NCBI GenBank assembly: GCA_900239685.1
Contig: OENT01000282.1
Span: 63,158 to 127,157 of the forward strand
Source: Rotaria macrura
Taxonomy: Eukaryota > Rotifera > Eurotatoria > Philodinida > Philodinidae
Direction of reading: 5' to 3'
DNA length: 64,000 nucleotides
Part shown: positions 24,413-38,958 of the stretch, piece after piece
How the letters are laid out: each line of letters starts with the position of its first letter
How positions within the stretch are numbered: the stretch's first letter is position 1
Notes under the pieces: generated by a model
What the model was told of the DNA's origin: nothing
The model's input: only the letters and a program-made list of their open reading frames with translations
Database searches by the model: none
Translations under genes and position numbers: made by a program

Positions 24413-27400
24413 AATTGATTTATTATTATAATTGTGAATTATGACATGGATAATTTGTGCTCAAAAGAAAACGCACTTAATTCTTAGACAATGCCGAATT
24501 CGTCTAGATTTGACAGCAATAATAGTAATAATAATAATAATCGAGATATGACGTATTTGTCAACATCGAAGTTAAGATAGTAGTACTAGATCACCGTACA
24601 TACTTCATATGTTTATTTGTATGCTATTGATGCGAAGGACTATAAAGAACGAACTCGACCTTAAATAAACAAATAATATCAGTAGCTATAGATTTCATGA
24701 ACTTTCAAGTATAAATAAAAGCATTTCTAAGGATATACAATATTTGTCACTAAATTTTATTATTAAAAACGTGTCTCTTTTATGTTGATAGTAAAAAAAA
24801 GATTTTCCTCTGCTCTTATATAGCAAATATACAAGTATACAGACAATATACGTTTCTCTCATGCTGTTACAGGGTATTAGAAAAGAAAACGCGACAAAAA
24901 CGCAAAGTAATGATCGTATCCAGGATGCTTGTCTTCCTTCTCATAAAAGAAGGCTAGCAAAGCGATCTTTATATCACGAGAGAGAAAAGAAAAGAAAGCA
25001 CGGTCTACAATACATATATCCAGCTTCGTTCTGATAAGACCACTGTCGTTAAACATGTAGAAAGAGTTCGTGATACCATGCTTATGCTACCTGACAGACT
25101 ATAAGATCTATTGAACTGATCCAAACAATAGTATCTAATTTATTTGAACGCTCGTCATTATTATACTTTGATTTAAAGAATTTGATTTGTTGTTAGAAAA
25201 GTATGTTAGACACAGTACTTATGTTTCCGACTTTAGTAGACAATCAGAATGTTTTAAGAACAAATGATGTTCTATCGTAAAAGATAGCATATTGATTATC
25301 AAGATAAAACTTGTTCGAGGATGTAATTCATTTACAATAGGATATCGGAAAAACATAAAGATAAGTTGAAATGTTCGATAAGTAGAACAAAATACTTTTC
25401 TATAGATCGTATACAAATGAAGATCATACGATTGAAAAAATAATGATCATCGTACGAGTACATGTTTATTTTCTTTTTCATTCAGAATTCTATGATTTCA
25501 TTCGACAGCTGACTAGATTATTTTCTCAGCTCTATTGAAAACAAGAAAATATGACGTATGAAACGATAGAAATAAAAGTTTGAAAAAGACAATAATTTGA
25601 TTTTTATGAATCATTACATGTTCAAGAATTTCTTGATAGCAAACATATGAAAACGCACATTTTGAATATAGCTAAAGATTAAAGAACAGCGGAGGTATGT
25701 ATGCATTTGTACTTGGTTGATAATAATGTATTATCAATAGACTTTTTCCAATTTCATATAGAACGTTCGTTTCATTAACTACATATTATATATCAGGTAC
25801 TTATTCTATTTGAAATACCTGACATGAAGTATTAGATTTTATGTTCATAATATTATTTTCTTATGACATACGCAAGAGCATACTAAATCAATTTAATAAC
25901 TTTTAAACACACGCATTACTAACATCTGTCTAAAGATTGATAAAGTAGACAGAATGATGAATATTAACTAAATCAATTTTTCGATATTTCAGTTATTATT
26001 TGTTTTGCTTTCTTACAGTTTCTTTCATATTTGAATTACATTCGATTTTCATCTAAGCATGAGGTTTGAAAATCGATGACTTCTGATTCATAATATCTTT
26101 AAAATTTTCTTGTGTAAACTATGTGACAAATGGATATTATTTATTCATTATTCTTAGTGACATTTTTCAAGGCACGGATTATATCTTCGTTAACTTACAT
26201 AAATATGGTTGTCAACGACTGTGTGAAAATAGGTTCTATGTTGCTTGGTATATATTATAGTAAGATTTATTTTCGACAGTATGAAATGATGTACGATCGG
26301 ATAAAATACGAATTTGATTGTATCTATTAAGATATTAGTTAAAGGTTAGCCAGAATCACAAAACCTATGAAAACTTGGAATAATCAGAACATCTTTGGCT
26401 CTTCAGGATCATTCACAGAGACTTTAATTATTGTTCTTGATTAGTTGGAAAAAATATATTTCTATCTCAAATAAAGCAACCATTTAAAAAAATCTTATGG
26501 TCTTTTAACATTCAATGTATGATCTGTTTAAACGTACATGATTTCTATTGTAGAATTGTCAAGTCATGTAAAATTCTTCGACATATGTGTACATTAAATA
26601 TTTTCAATTTCATTAAAAAAGAAGATTTGAAAACATAGTTTTTAACGCGTCAACTATTTAAGAAAAATTGATAAACATTAACGTCTATAGCATACAGCAG
26701 AGGCTATTTTCTTCTGGGATAAGGATGAAAGTGACACACTCTTCATCAATTGTCATTTGAATGATAAATTAATGATTTCGTACTTATTAATTGAGCGATG
26801 AAAATTACGCTGCATTCTTGCTACGATAAAAAGAATATGAAAGCCTACTGACTTACCTTGATATTTGAATAAAAATGAATAATGGAAAAGTCATGAAGTC
26901 AGAAAATTAATGATAGCTTTTTCTTTAGTGAGAAACATGTTATATCATGAAAAAAATGGCATAGAATAAAAGAGATAAAAATAGATTAAGTTAAATGAAT
27001 AAGTAATTGATGAAAAAGAATTAAACTGGAAATTGACGAAGGTTAATTCGATGGAATAATTGTTTTCTAGTTTAAAATAAGAGACTTCTATTTTTCTCGC
27101 TTATTAAAAATATGACTAAGATGAGAATCGATCTATTGTTCTATTGTTATTGTAGAGTATTTCTACAGTATAACTTTCCTTCCTACTGAATGACGGCGAA
27201 ACAATGCTTAAATGGTATATTCTCGTGGTTAGTATCATACACAAAAATTTCATGTTTCCAAACTGTAGGGTTTACAATCACAAAACGTCGCAACTGTTAG
27301 CGTAACGTGTCCATAGAAGATGTCTATTTTTGACAAGACATATCTAGGCAAGAAAATGTCAACAGGGCAATTTGTAGATTGCATACGACTCTATTGAAAG

Positions 27401-30400
27401 ATTTGATTCATCGACCTATAGATCTTTCTGTTAGTTCGGATATTTCTCGGATCGATATTCGATGATTGGCACTTTCTTTTTCTTCTCCGATGTGACACAA
27501 AACTGCTAGATCTAAACACAGAAAAAGACTTGACTAGAAAATCTATATGCCAAACAGTAAAGAATATTTAGAATGACATTTTCAGTTACAAAAAAATGTT
27601 TATTTTTTCTTATTTCTACGTAAGGAGGAAAAGTCTTGGTATAATGCAAAAATAATACTGCATTCGCTCACTTTGTTGATGACATTCCAAAACTTCCTAG
27701 GTCTGCAAATCATAAACAGTTGTTGTCATTTCAATCAAATTTTCATATTAGATAAGAATAGATAAGCTATGTCAAGAATGGAAATTTTCGTGTTCTAATG
27801 TTACAGTTATTCGTTGTTGAATCTATTTCGAATTATATTTTTGTCAGGTATATATAATTCAATATGTGAAAATTTGATGCACGTATTTCGATACATTATA
27901 AGCTGTTCTAGTTCATTCCAATCCAATGGAGAGCTGAAAATTGACTCGAGATTGGAAAGCAGAAGGTGCTTTACACTCATTTGGTTTTTATCAATGTAAA
28001 CAGCTGCAAGAACCATGTGTATTCGCTACGATGAAATTCTGTTCTTCTACTAGTCGTTATCTAACATATTAATCAACGAGAAAATACTGGAAGAGAATGT
28101 GTATTGTTTTGTACAAACGAAAGAATTTCCATGATTTTTATACTTCAGAAAATTAAATTTAACTAAATAAACACACTGCTGTAGTAAAGTTCACAAGATT
28201 GGATTTCTTTAGTTGATTACGACAATCAAATATTGATCGTTGAATGTCTTTTCTAATAGAAACTTACAGAAATTCCAAACAGATAAAGAAACTATTCTCC
28301 ATTTCATGGTATTGCTCAAGTAATGTTCTCTATCTGTAATATTCTTTTTTCTTTTAATAAAATAACAATTCATCAAACTTGACAATTTACACACAACAAT
28401 CTGTGATAGAGGAATGTCATATTTAAAAAGAAGAACCAATATTACCATAATAAACAGCTGTAATTTTATCCTTAACGGAAAAAATGCATCTATTTACATA
28501 GCTTGCATATGTTTTGAATATATTTTCGACGATCAATTGTACTCTTTGTTGTATTAAGTGTATATTTCATTTTTCAAACGAACTATTAACATTTTAATGT
28601 GAGCAGCAACTAAACTAAGATCTCTTAAGTAATGAGAAGAGGTTTCGAAGTATCACAATGAATATTAATTAAAAGATTATGCAACGTAAAAGTATCAATT
28701 AATGATGATATTTTCTAACGAGAAGTCATGCGTATGGATTAATGTTGATCAACTATTACATTTTTCTGTAAAATGCCAAAGTGGCTTGCATAAAGATCCG
28801 GCACAGTTTTAAATTTATAATTGAGACAAGTATCTCTATCACAATGTAGTGTATGGTGAAAGTTTTAAAAATTTCACTAGTTTAGCTACTTCTTATGTTG
28901 CCTATTTTCAACGATGGCTTTCAATGTTCTTATGTTGGAGGATACGGCAATCGACTATACTAAATCGTTGACTAAAAAGCTTTTGTTAATGAAACCTAAC
29001 TCAATGTAAAACTTTAAATAGAAAAGAAAAGAATCAAAACTCAGCTTCTTGATATTTTTTTGGACAAGATTCATTGTTCAAAAAATGACATTGTCTTGAC
29101 AGTAATGAAACGTGAGCGTGAACTCCTGTTCATGATATGATATGTTCATTAGCCTCTAAACAACTTACTACTAGTACTGATTGCGTGGTGATTCGACACA
29201 TACATATAGTTACTGACAAGATAATGTGATTTCTTTTTCATCGATGTTGTATGTAGACATCATGATGGCAGTTTAATCTGGTTAGAAATATTTCAGAGAT
29301 GCTGCAGGAAGCTTTTATTATTGTTTTTGAAAACAATGCATGTCCTATTAACTAATAAATCGACAAAAGCACATTGTTCTTTTATCAATCTTTATTTTTC
29401 AAGCCGTTAGAAACCGTTTCTCTATTTGAAGAATATTGTAAAATGTGCTGTCTTACTACTTAGAATGATGATGAATGAAGTAAACAAGTTATGATGTATG
29501 TGCTCGTTCGCATTCATTTATTGCAGCGAAAGACAAAGCGATTTTATCTGAATGGAATATTTACTGCCTTATTTAAAGAACAATGAATCAGATAATAGAA
29601 TTCTTGTTATTAATGGATTAATCTTGAATACTCTCAATATAGATGAAGAAAAATTTAATATAGAAAAGAAAGAGTCTTACAAAATTTTGTGATTGTTAAA
29701 GGATACGTGTTTTTAGTTGAAAAATAGATGAATATACTATGAAATAAACTGAATAACACCGATGACAACTGAAACGAAACCAAGGCAAACGTCAAAATAG
29801 GAGAGAAGCGTTTGAATCTCGAACAATAAACCACTTACTACATAGATCTAGTTTTCCAAAATTAAAGCTTTGTTTCAAGAAAAACTGTAGTAAATCACAC
29901 GGATCTAGTTATCTATACAACCGACAAAAAATTTCTTTCATTTTCTTCATGAATGAAATAAGAATTTCTTAGCACATGTTACAAGGCTATATTGACGCTT
30001 TTCGTCACAGTTTTTTGATTCTCATACAAAAAGAAAATTGAAAACTGCACAATCATTTGCATACTATTAAATCCATTGAGACTGTTAAAAAAGATCAATT
30101 TTCCATTGGGAAAACGTCTGAGAAATATTCTACTAATAATCTACATACATAGAAAGTAAAGAAAAAGTCATTATCTTTCTTTCAAAAGCAAATTATATTA
30201 CTTAGAAAAACTTTAATGCATATTTCCGAGATGTTAACTGATTTTTCGAAAATGTCTTTGTTCATGTGTCTATGATAGAAGCACCTGGTTGTTGCATTTT
30301 CTAGATGAATATGACAATTCTCGAACGACAAGTGTGCCTATGTTATGTAAACAAGTTTTTGACGTTTCTCGTCCGATTGATTACAATGTGTTTCCATCGA

Positions 30401-31318
30401 TAGACTGTAAATGGAACGTAAAAGTTTGATCGGTTAGCTGTCTGCAAACTTGTACTGACATCTAGTAGTTCAAATGCTGTCAATACGCTATGCAGCATTC
30501 GTTTTCAAAACAAAATATAAACATGCTCATTGTACAACTATTCATCAGTTACATTAGATATAGAAAATATTTTCCAAATATTTCGTTCTATTTTCATTCA
30601 CAACTAATTTATTGTAGCAAATTTCATATTATATCTTCAAATATACTCATTGCACAATTTGCTGACTTTTATTTAAATATCTTCGATGGGAGCACCGAGG
30701 AATCGAAGCACGCGATATATTTTTTTTTCACCTCTTTTATGCTCAATCAAAACTTCTATGTTTAAAATTCCTAACCCTAAAATTTTAGGTTCTAATATAC
30801 TTCCTATGAATATTTAGTCAATATCAACTTTTGGCACTATGGCAGTATTTTTGTGGAAAAATAAGAAAAAATATTCTATAAAAAATTTACTAGTCTGAGT
30901 GTGAGTAAATCATTCGAACTTTTTGTTCTACGTCTATATAGGCAGATAGAGAAGGGAAAACTGAACAGAATAAGCTACATTCATTTAATATAATCGCTAA
31001 CAATATAACTTGTATAGAGCGAATATGAGACAAGGGGATGTCGTTTTAATCAGTCCAAATAATCAGTGCAACGCCTGTTGTGTTTCACGATAAAGAGATC
31101 CCAGACTAAATTTCATATATGTTGTGCAGTTCTTTCTCTTCTACAAAATGATTCAAAAATCGTTTTCATAAAAGTTCGCCTTTGATCGGAAAAATGATTT
31201 ATATTGCATCGTTTTTCATGATTTCTGATAGTTTTTTAATAAAAACTAAACATTTTTCATAATTTTCTTTCTCAGGGAATAATGCTAAAGCAAAACTAAT
31301 GTGATTTTCGGAATCATC

Positions 31319-31366
31319 NNNNNNNNNNNNNNNNNNNNNNNNNNNNNNNNNNNNNNNNNNNNNNNN
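31319..31366. other. Assembly gap (48 N)
   Basis: Run of 48 undetermined bases at the exact centre of the inverted arms. Confidence 1.
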
Positions 31367-31486
31367 GATGATTCCGAAAATCACATTAGTTTTGCTTTAG
31401 CATTATTCCCTGAGAAAGAAAATTATGAAAAATGTTTAGTTTTTATTAAAAAACTATCAGAAATCATGAAAAACGATGCAATATAA
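31367..31486 (+). pseudogene. Possible MULE-type transposase fragment
   Basis: About 39 codons run from the gap edge to a stop at 31484-31486. The reading includes HISFALALFPEKENYEKC and FIKKLSEIMK. The spacing recalls the segment after the catalytic core of MULE transposases, where a P/x-Y/F-AL-P-K motif is followed by a Tyr and a Leu-rich helix. The match is short and judged from memory of the family pattern only. The same fragment is present inverted at 31199-31318. The rest of the element is missing or lies in the gap. Confidence 0.3.
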
Positions 31487-34400
31487 ATCATTTTTCCGAT
31501 CAAAGGCGAACTTTTATGAAAACGATTTTTGAATCATTTTGTAGAAGAGAAAGAACTGCACAACATATATGAAATTCAGTGCGGAAGTCCTAAAATGATC
31601 GAATGGAAGTCAATATACTGAAAAATATCCAACCACATTTCACTCGAAAAATTGCTAATCATGAACAGTATTTCATAAATAACTATCTATCAGTCTATAA
31701 AAATATAATATGTATACACGTAATTTTGCTCAGCTTTCGATGCTCTATCTTTTGGTATATTACACTAAAACTTTTCTTAACCTTTTGTTGTTTAAATTAA
31801 CACAACTTTATATTGATGAGTTTTGATCATATTTTTCGACATAACATCGTAAGCCATTGTCAGTAAAATTGAGGTAACTTTTCACCAGCTCAACCAAATG
31901 CATTAAAAATTTGTACTTTGAGGTTTTAGATGATGCTAAACACGATGAGAACATCAAATCCAACATCTAAATGTTATCGAGTGCCTCGATATTTTCGAGG
32001 TTCTCGATGGCCTATGAGTGCTCTCATAAGTTCAAGCTAGACTCATTTGAATATGTATAGATAATCTTTCATGTCATGTATTCCACGTAGTACGATGCAA
32101 GCATAATTCTATAGACTACTTTATACAGTCAAGTATCATTCTATAACATTTTTAGATCTTTCATCTTTTCAGTTGATCCTATCTAATTGAAACTAATGAA
32201 AGAGCATATTTGGCAAACAGCTCAAGCATATCTAGCTTTCTACCACGTTTCTCATTTTATTATTCACGGACATTGAGAAAGATGTGTCATAAAAAGATCG
32301 TCTGTCACAAAAATCAAAATTTCAATGATTTATGTATTAATCAATTTTCGATCCTTTCAACATCAACATGTGTTAAATATTTCTCATTAATATTTGAACA
32401 TTTCAATCAGTCCTGAGAAATGTGAATAAGTTTTCGTTGCTCTAACGTTGGACTTTAGCAAATGTTACGGATTTATATGTAGAAAACTCGATGTGTACTC
32501 TGAAAAGAATCAGATGTTTTCTACATTTATGTTTTCTATTTTTTCTTTCTTTTTCTGCATCTTTACCGGCTATGTACTTTCATGACTTTTCATCGCATAT
32601 ACATTCATATGATATGAATAATTAATACGCAGATAAACATAAGTAGATCTATCTCTGTATCAATAAATGTATAGAGTAAAATATATCACAGCATGCTTCA
32701 TGCTTACAGATATGTGCATAGTGACCTATGCACGTACCTATAAGTCAATCTATCTTATACTAGTGACTAACTGGTTTATACTTATCAGCACGTATTCAAA
32801 CTACTTCCATAAATAATTTCTAATAGCTATGCATCGTAATAACTACCTATATATTGAATATATCTATCGAAGCGCATAATTACCTACTTGACTTATTCGA
32901 AATGCATTAACATTTTCAAAGGGATTATACATTGAAAATTGAAAAAGAAAAGCCATTACATTATGATTTATCTCTCACTGTATGAAAGACGTTCAAAATA
33001 ATACTTATTACAATTTAAATCAATGATCACCATTCCCTATCAAGTTATTTAACTACTTGTCAAACTCGTTACCGAAGAATTCAACTATTCAAAATTAAAA
33101 TATAACTAAACATTCGATTCGTTATGTATTTGACAGCCAGATCATATGATATCTAGCTAGTTAGTTGATAAACATAATTTTGATTAACAAATTAAATATA
33201 CACGTATACAAGTGTCATGAAAAAAAAACAATTCAAAGTAGTTCAAATCTAGAGTATCGGAAACATGCTTTCTCTGCTCACGTTTTTTTTTGGCGTGATA
33301 GCTTTGCTTTCGATGTGCTCATTGGCTCTACTTTAACCTTCGATACTTTCCTTTTTAGCCTTGACTGAATAAATTCATTTAGTTAACCATATGCTAACCT
33401 ACTCATCCATCTGTTGATCAACATGAAAATTTTTCTGATTATACAGATATGCATCTATCCATCCATTTGTTATGTTCGCCTCAAAAATAAAACAGTACCT
33501 TAAAACACATACCCTCATGTTTAACACCGAAAATGTACAATGCACAAGATGCGCTATCAAAAAGAAAAGATTACTATTTACAGTAAACTTTTACACAGGA
33601 AATCGAATATAAGGGTAAAAGATGAAACGGATAGTTGTTCTTATTGTATGTGTGATTATACTATATGTTACCATAATCATGTTCAATAAAAAACTTGTCA
33701 AGACATAGTATTTCATCATCTGTCATGAACTTTTCATAGTGACTTACGATGAATCCAACTGAATTGGAAAATTAACTAACAGAAAGACGAGGAAACAAGA
33801 AATACGTAGAAAGATATGTGACTACACGCACAAGAATATTACCATTCTTATATGCCAGCGGTTCTCTATTGCTTCCATAAATCATTATCATGAACATAAA
33901 TCTAAGAGAAAACTTAATGAAGCATCCAACATGTTCTCCACACATGAGAACATTCGATTAGCGAAGGCCGAAATGAAAAATAGATTGGAAAAGATTAAGA
34001 ACAATGATATAGAGTGAAAAACATATCTCACGCATGATGAGACTTTTATCAAAAAATCGATTGACAACAATGAAAAACAAAACGATATAGTTCTTCATTT
34101 TAAACGTATGCTAAATCAGTTGTTTAGAGAAGCGGACATTGTTTTTTCCAATACATATATTATTATTCAATCTATTTCGTAATTTTTACACAAAAATAAA
34201 TTAGTATTCTATCTGTTTCCTATGACACACCCTAATAAGTATTCAAACACACAGCGTTGAACTGTTAGATTTACAATACTTGTTACATATGCACCTTTTT
34301 CAGAAAAACAAAGTATAATAGAAAAAAGTACGTGTCTAAGCGCAGGACAAACTCACAGTTTTACGTTACTATCACAATATTTTTCTACTCAGACATTCAA

Positions 34401-35658
34401 ATGATCCGAAAAATAACGCTACGAGGCATGGAGCATATATACGATTCCATACTTTGAGAAAATAAAATAATCACAATGCTTTCTCATTTTATCGGGACAA
34501 TGCTAAATTTCCTGACGGATTAAAGTAAACGAACAATTTTTGCCAAAAGGAAGAATATATAAAAATCCTGTTCGCAAGAGCCAATATGCAGGTTCTCCAC
34601 TACACCACTCTTATTGAAGTAAATTACGTTGACAAATGAAGTTTTCTATTTCGAACTTTAACAATATTTACTAATAGCAGAGTACTGTGAATTCATGCTT
34701 TCGCTATTCCCACAATGTTCGCTTCGGCACTGAAAGTCATATTCAAAAAATCCAATAAACTTATATTGTCTTATGGAATCAATATTTTTCAAATACATTT
34801 ACACTTGTCTAAAAAGCTCTACATACGATTTTTATCAAAGTTGAATAGGTGCATTCAAAACAATACGAGTTGTCAAAGTATAACATACTCTATCTGAGGT
34901 TGCAATTGGTTTTACATAAAATCTTGATAACCTTTGATTGTTATGTCTTTGAATAAATTCGTATCATTCAGACTTATAAAATAGTGATCGAAAATTGAAA
35001 GCATCTTTAAAAAACGTTATATAGATGACAGAAAAAGATTGTTGAACATACACAAGTCAAATAAAATGTTTGATAAAATTCAGATACTTTCGTAGAGTTT
35101 ATCCATTTTTATATGAGAGAAGCATATTTTAAAAATACTCAATTGATGATTACATCCAATTTTCATTTCATATGACTATGTTTGATTTTGTTCAACGATA
35201 TTCTAAATAGATGTCGAAAAAAATCGATAAACATATATTTGTCATGTCAATTGTAAATATACCTACGTACAATCTAAAAGGCACTTCGTTTTATTTTCAC
35301 TAATTTTGTTTTTGTTTTTCTTTCATGACGGATAAGAAACGGATGAAACACGTGTGCAATGTGTCATGTGGAAAAACTTTCATAATCACACGTTGGTGAA
35401 TTAGTTATTAAAAAGAATATTTATAGAAGAATTTTTTAGAACATTGACAAACAAAATGACATTGAACTCGATATTAATTTTATTAAGTGATATGGCACAA
35501 CGATCAAAGTTAAGATATCATCTTGAACGATATGAATAGGTTAAATATTCATGAAAAATATTTTTTGTGAACATTTACATACAATGGAAAGACAAAAGTG
35601 AACAACAATTATTAATAAATAAAATAGAATCAAAAATGGCTGTATCACAATCAGGCAG

Positions 35659-38176
35659 TTATTGAGATTCACACTCTCCTTTAACCAATGTATTGGAGCG
35701 TGATTTTGTTAAATGTTGAATTGGTTTCTTATCCAAAAGAAAATAAGTACGCATGCTACCTTTACCTTTAACTGCAATTTCCCCTCGATCTTCAAATGTA
35801 TATTGATCGCGATTGTTTAATCTTGTGTATGTATCACTGCTCATGTGGATTCGTTCAGGTAATCCACTTGATTCCATTCGACTAGCTACATTAACAGTAT
35901 CACCAAACATACAGTATCGTGGCATTTTCGATCCGATTACTGCTGCACATACAGGTCCTATATGTTATAGAATTTTTAAAAGTTTTCGAAATTCTACGGT
36001 AAAACAAAATCATGTATTCATAATATGATGCATACTATTCTGGATACAATGGAACTTCAACATCTCGCGTTATGTTCCTTACTTCTTTCCCCTATGTTTA
36101 TCATTTGTTTTAGAGGTCATCTCATTCATTAGTGTATATCGCACATGTCGTATACATTGTTCGATAATTTCAAAAAAGACATTTCTATGCGTATAAGTAC
36201 TCTTACATTTTATCAACGTAAAACATAAATATATAATAAATGTGAATGTCTGGTAAATGTTTCTTTCTATCATACATTTTGCTACATCAAAAGAAAGTTC
36301 TGCAAGTCGAAGTCAGTCGAACACTCTCATATCAGTATTAGTGATGAATGGCAAGCCCTTCAAGTTGTCAGTAAAATGCAAGGATATCGCCGCCGACGAG
36401 TAGATTATTACGAAAAAGTAACAAGATCGATCAACAAGATGCCGACGACAAGAAAAATATAAATATCCAATTACAAACTTATCATACTGTTTTCTTTTTT
36501 TTCTTCTCATTTTTCTGGCATTATGCATAAAGAAACACAAGGTAACATTGGTTGCTTTCTTGATAGTGTTTTATTATTATTATTTTTTTCTTCGATGATA
36601 CACATCGAAGAAATCGATACGACAGAGCAAGGTCAAAATATATTAAAATTATCTACTGAAAATACACAAAAAAGCTACACAAAAGAAACAGTAATGGATC
36701 GTTTTATATTACATAATATTATTTATTTATATTATGTAATAATCGAGTTTACTGAAGAAAGTCATATTTGAGTTTCTGGTATTCCGATTATACGTTCTTT
36801 GAAGTATTTTTTTAAAACTACTATACTGATCACAATTACTTATTTAGTTGAGTTATTAAACAGAAATTTTTCCGACGAAAAACTTTTCTTTGCACGTATA
36901 CATTTTTTTCTCATATCTCTAAGCAAAATATTATACCTGTATGAATACCAATACGTAATTGTAGTTGAGCAGATGTACGAGGTACGTGAACTTGTTGTTT
37001 ACAGCGAAGTAAAGCTAAAGACATATTGGCTATTTCATTGGGATGCTTGAATTCATGAATAAAAACCAAAGACATTCGTTCAATCTTTGATAATGTTTTT
37101 CTTCATCGCATCAATAAACTTACTTTATCACCATTCTTTTTAGGTGCTCCCGAAACAACCATATAAGCATCTCCAATCGTTTCAACTTTATAAACATCGA
37201 AATTTTCCAATAGAGAATCAAATATAGAGTAAAGACGATTTAACATATCGCACGTTTCAGTCGGTGAACACATACTATAGTCACTATTTAAGATGAAAAC
37301 AAAACAAGAAACCTTTCACACTAGCATTATTTACCTTGCTATAATAGTAAAGCCAACAATATCCGAGAAATAAACGGTTACTGATTCATAATATTCTGCA
37401 GGTGCTTTCCGTCCATTAATTAAATCTTTGGCCACACATGGTGGCAATATTTCATGAAGTAGTTTTTCTGTTAAACATTTTTCTTTCTCTAATTCATCTG
37501 TTTTACGTTCTAATAAACGCGTATGACGTTTTGCACGAATATACAACGTTAAAACGGTATAACATAATGTTACACTAATAAAAATAAATACGATTATAAC
37601 TAAGCCCTTCATTATACAAACTTTCGGATGACGCGAACATAGTCTAGTACTATTTTTTGTATTAGTACTAATTATCGATTGATTAATAGGGTTTGGAATA
37701 GCATCATCCAAGTAGATCAAGTCTAGAAAAATCATAAATATCAAAAGACAAGCACTTGCAAGTGTAATAAATATGGTAGTAAGTACATGACTAATTTCAA
37801 TACGTGATGATGCATGCAGTTTTTTCGTTGTTACTAGCCCGTCGGGCTCGCTAGTCTTAGCAGGTAATTCTCTTGCGCGTCGTCTTGCGAACGAATTTCG
37901 CATAAGATAAAAATGACGGAATAATGGAAATGACGATGGTGATGAACACTGTACATTAATCGCTCCACTGCTCATTCGAGGTAAACGAAACGGTGATCGA
38001 TATCGACTTAGACTAGCATTTGACATGGTACTTCGTAATGTCCATTTAGCATTATTTGATGTTGGTTTCGGCGCCAATGATAATGTTGACTTTTTCATTA
38101 CACCATTAGTATTTAGATGTTGAGAGTCGACGGAAAGAAGAGCAGCATTCCTACACTGAGCATCCCGATTGGTCAT
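35659..38176 (-). CDS. Compact membrane guanylyl cyclase (two TM, no receptor or kinase-homology domain)
   Basis: A 466-aa protein that makes cGMP from GTP. Exons: 37335-38176, 37124-37274, 36937-37045, 35659-35957, all in phase. N-terminal ~130 residues are polar and basic; TM1 ~131-156; a short loop with sequons N165 and N175 and Cys180/Cys187; TM2 ~190-213; then a signalling helix ([20 protein letters not shown]) and class III cyclase domain. Metal Asp residues are D272 (FSDIVGFT) and D316 ([10 protein letters not shown]). Guanine-specificity residues E312 and C383 ([11 protein letters not shown]) and transition-state N390 and R394 are all present, so it should be active on GTP as a homodimer. 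Receptor-type cyclases normally have a large ectodomain and a kinase-homology domain; both are absent. The start is set at the first ATG (38176). The frame stays open a little upstream to an acceptor-like TTTTAG at 38220, so a further 5' exon is possible. The 979-nt third intron is unusually long here. Confidence 0.88.
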
Positions 38177-38917
38177 ATTGAATGTCAAGGCCAAGTACAA
38201 ACTGATACTTCTGATAATCTAAAAGCTCGGTAACAAAATCTTAGCATGTCAAACGAGTAAAAAAAGTAGAGAGAACATTGATGATAGTTGTGTCATTATG
38301 AAAATATTTCCTTCAATCCATATAGTTCTCTCGTCTATCTTTTTTTCTGTTAATAGATCCGTTACTGATTATTCTGCATGCTTGTCGACCTCTCTTTCGT
38401 CCTTTTGTTTACGTGCATACATGCACACGACCCTGATCTAGGCAACTTCTGTCTTTGCACATCTAACAAATGATTCAATTCTCTGCTCATCAACGAATGA
38501 AGGCTACGTCATATGAATCCAAACGACTTAATATACATGCGGACTGCTTGATTGGTAGGGAACGATGGGAAAAGCTTATGTGCTAGTAATATAGTATAGA
38601 GATTTGTTTTGGTTTAGCTTCTCTCTTATTGGTACTGAGAGATATTTATATGAAATATAGAAGCAATAAGTTTTGATTGCGTTAATGATGTTATACCGTG
38701 GTACTGTATATTACTCGATTGGGTGATTCAAAATTGCATTGCTTGAGTTGAGTAGAACCATGAGTATCGGTGGCTACATGATGAATGCCGTCTTCGTAAA
38801 AAAATGATAGTTATATATTGGAAGATGCCCATGTTATTCTATTTATGCTTGATTGCTTGTTGTTTCTTGTTATCGTTAAACAAGGATATAATATTAGCTC
38901 ATGCATCCCCGTATAGA

Positions 38918-38958
<41 letters not shown>

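Larger units (their letters stand above)
31109..31576. repeat. 210-bp perfect inverted arms flanking an assembly gap
   Basis: Bases 31109-31318 are the reverse complement of 31367-31576, as far as I can compare by eye without mismatch. The 48 N lie exactly between them, and the flanks beyond the arms are unrelated. Each arm has an open frame reading outward from the gap and ending after KKLSEIMKNDAI. Either a true hairpin or palindrome stopped the assembly, or one repeat copy was placed twice at the gap edges. Confidence 0.9.
24413..35658. other. 11 kb gene-poor stretch
   Basis: AT-rich sequence with no exon chain that I can support on either strand. Its only notable content is the inverted arms around the assembly gap at 31109-31576, which carry a possible transposase fragment. 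No tRNA or rRNA was recognised by eye. It is the longest gene-free part of the window. Confidence 0.5.

Noticed and set aside
30765..30790. CCTAACCCTAA resembling telomeric repeat
   Set aside because: Too short and not iterated; most likely chance or part of a small hairpin (CCTAAAATTTTAGG).
36523..36771. + strand open frame with a signal-peptide-like start inside guanylyl cyclase intron 3
   Set aside because: Composition is plain AT-rich; it contains a short hairpin (near 36708-36745) and no recognisable domain. Probably chance.
38176..38220. Upstream extension of the guanylyl cyclase frame to a TTG start at 38200
   Set aside because: TTG is not a usual start in animals; the first ATG is at 38176. 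The open stretch may only be the 5' part of the exon.
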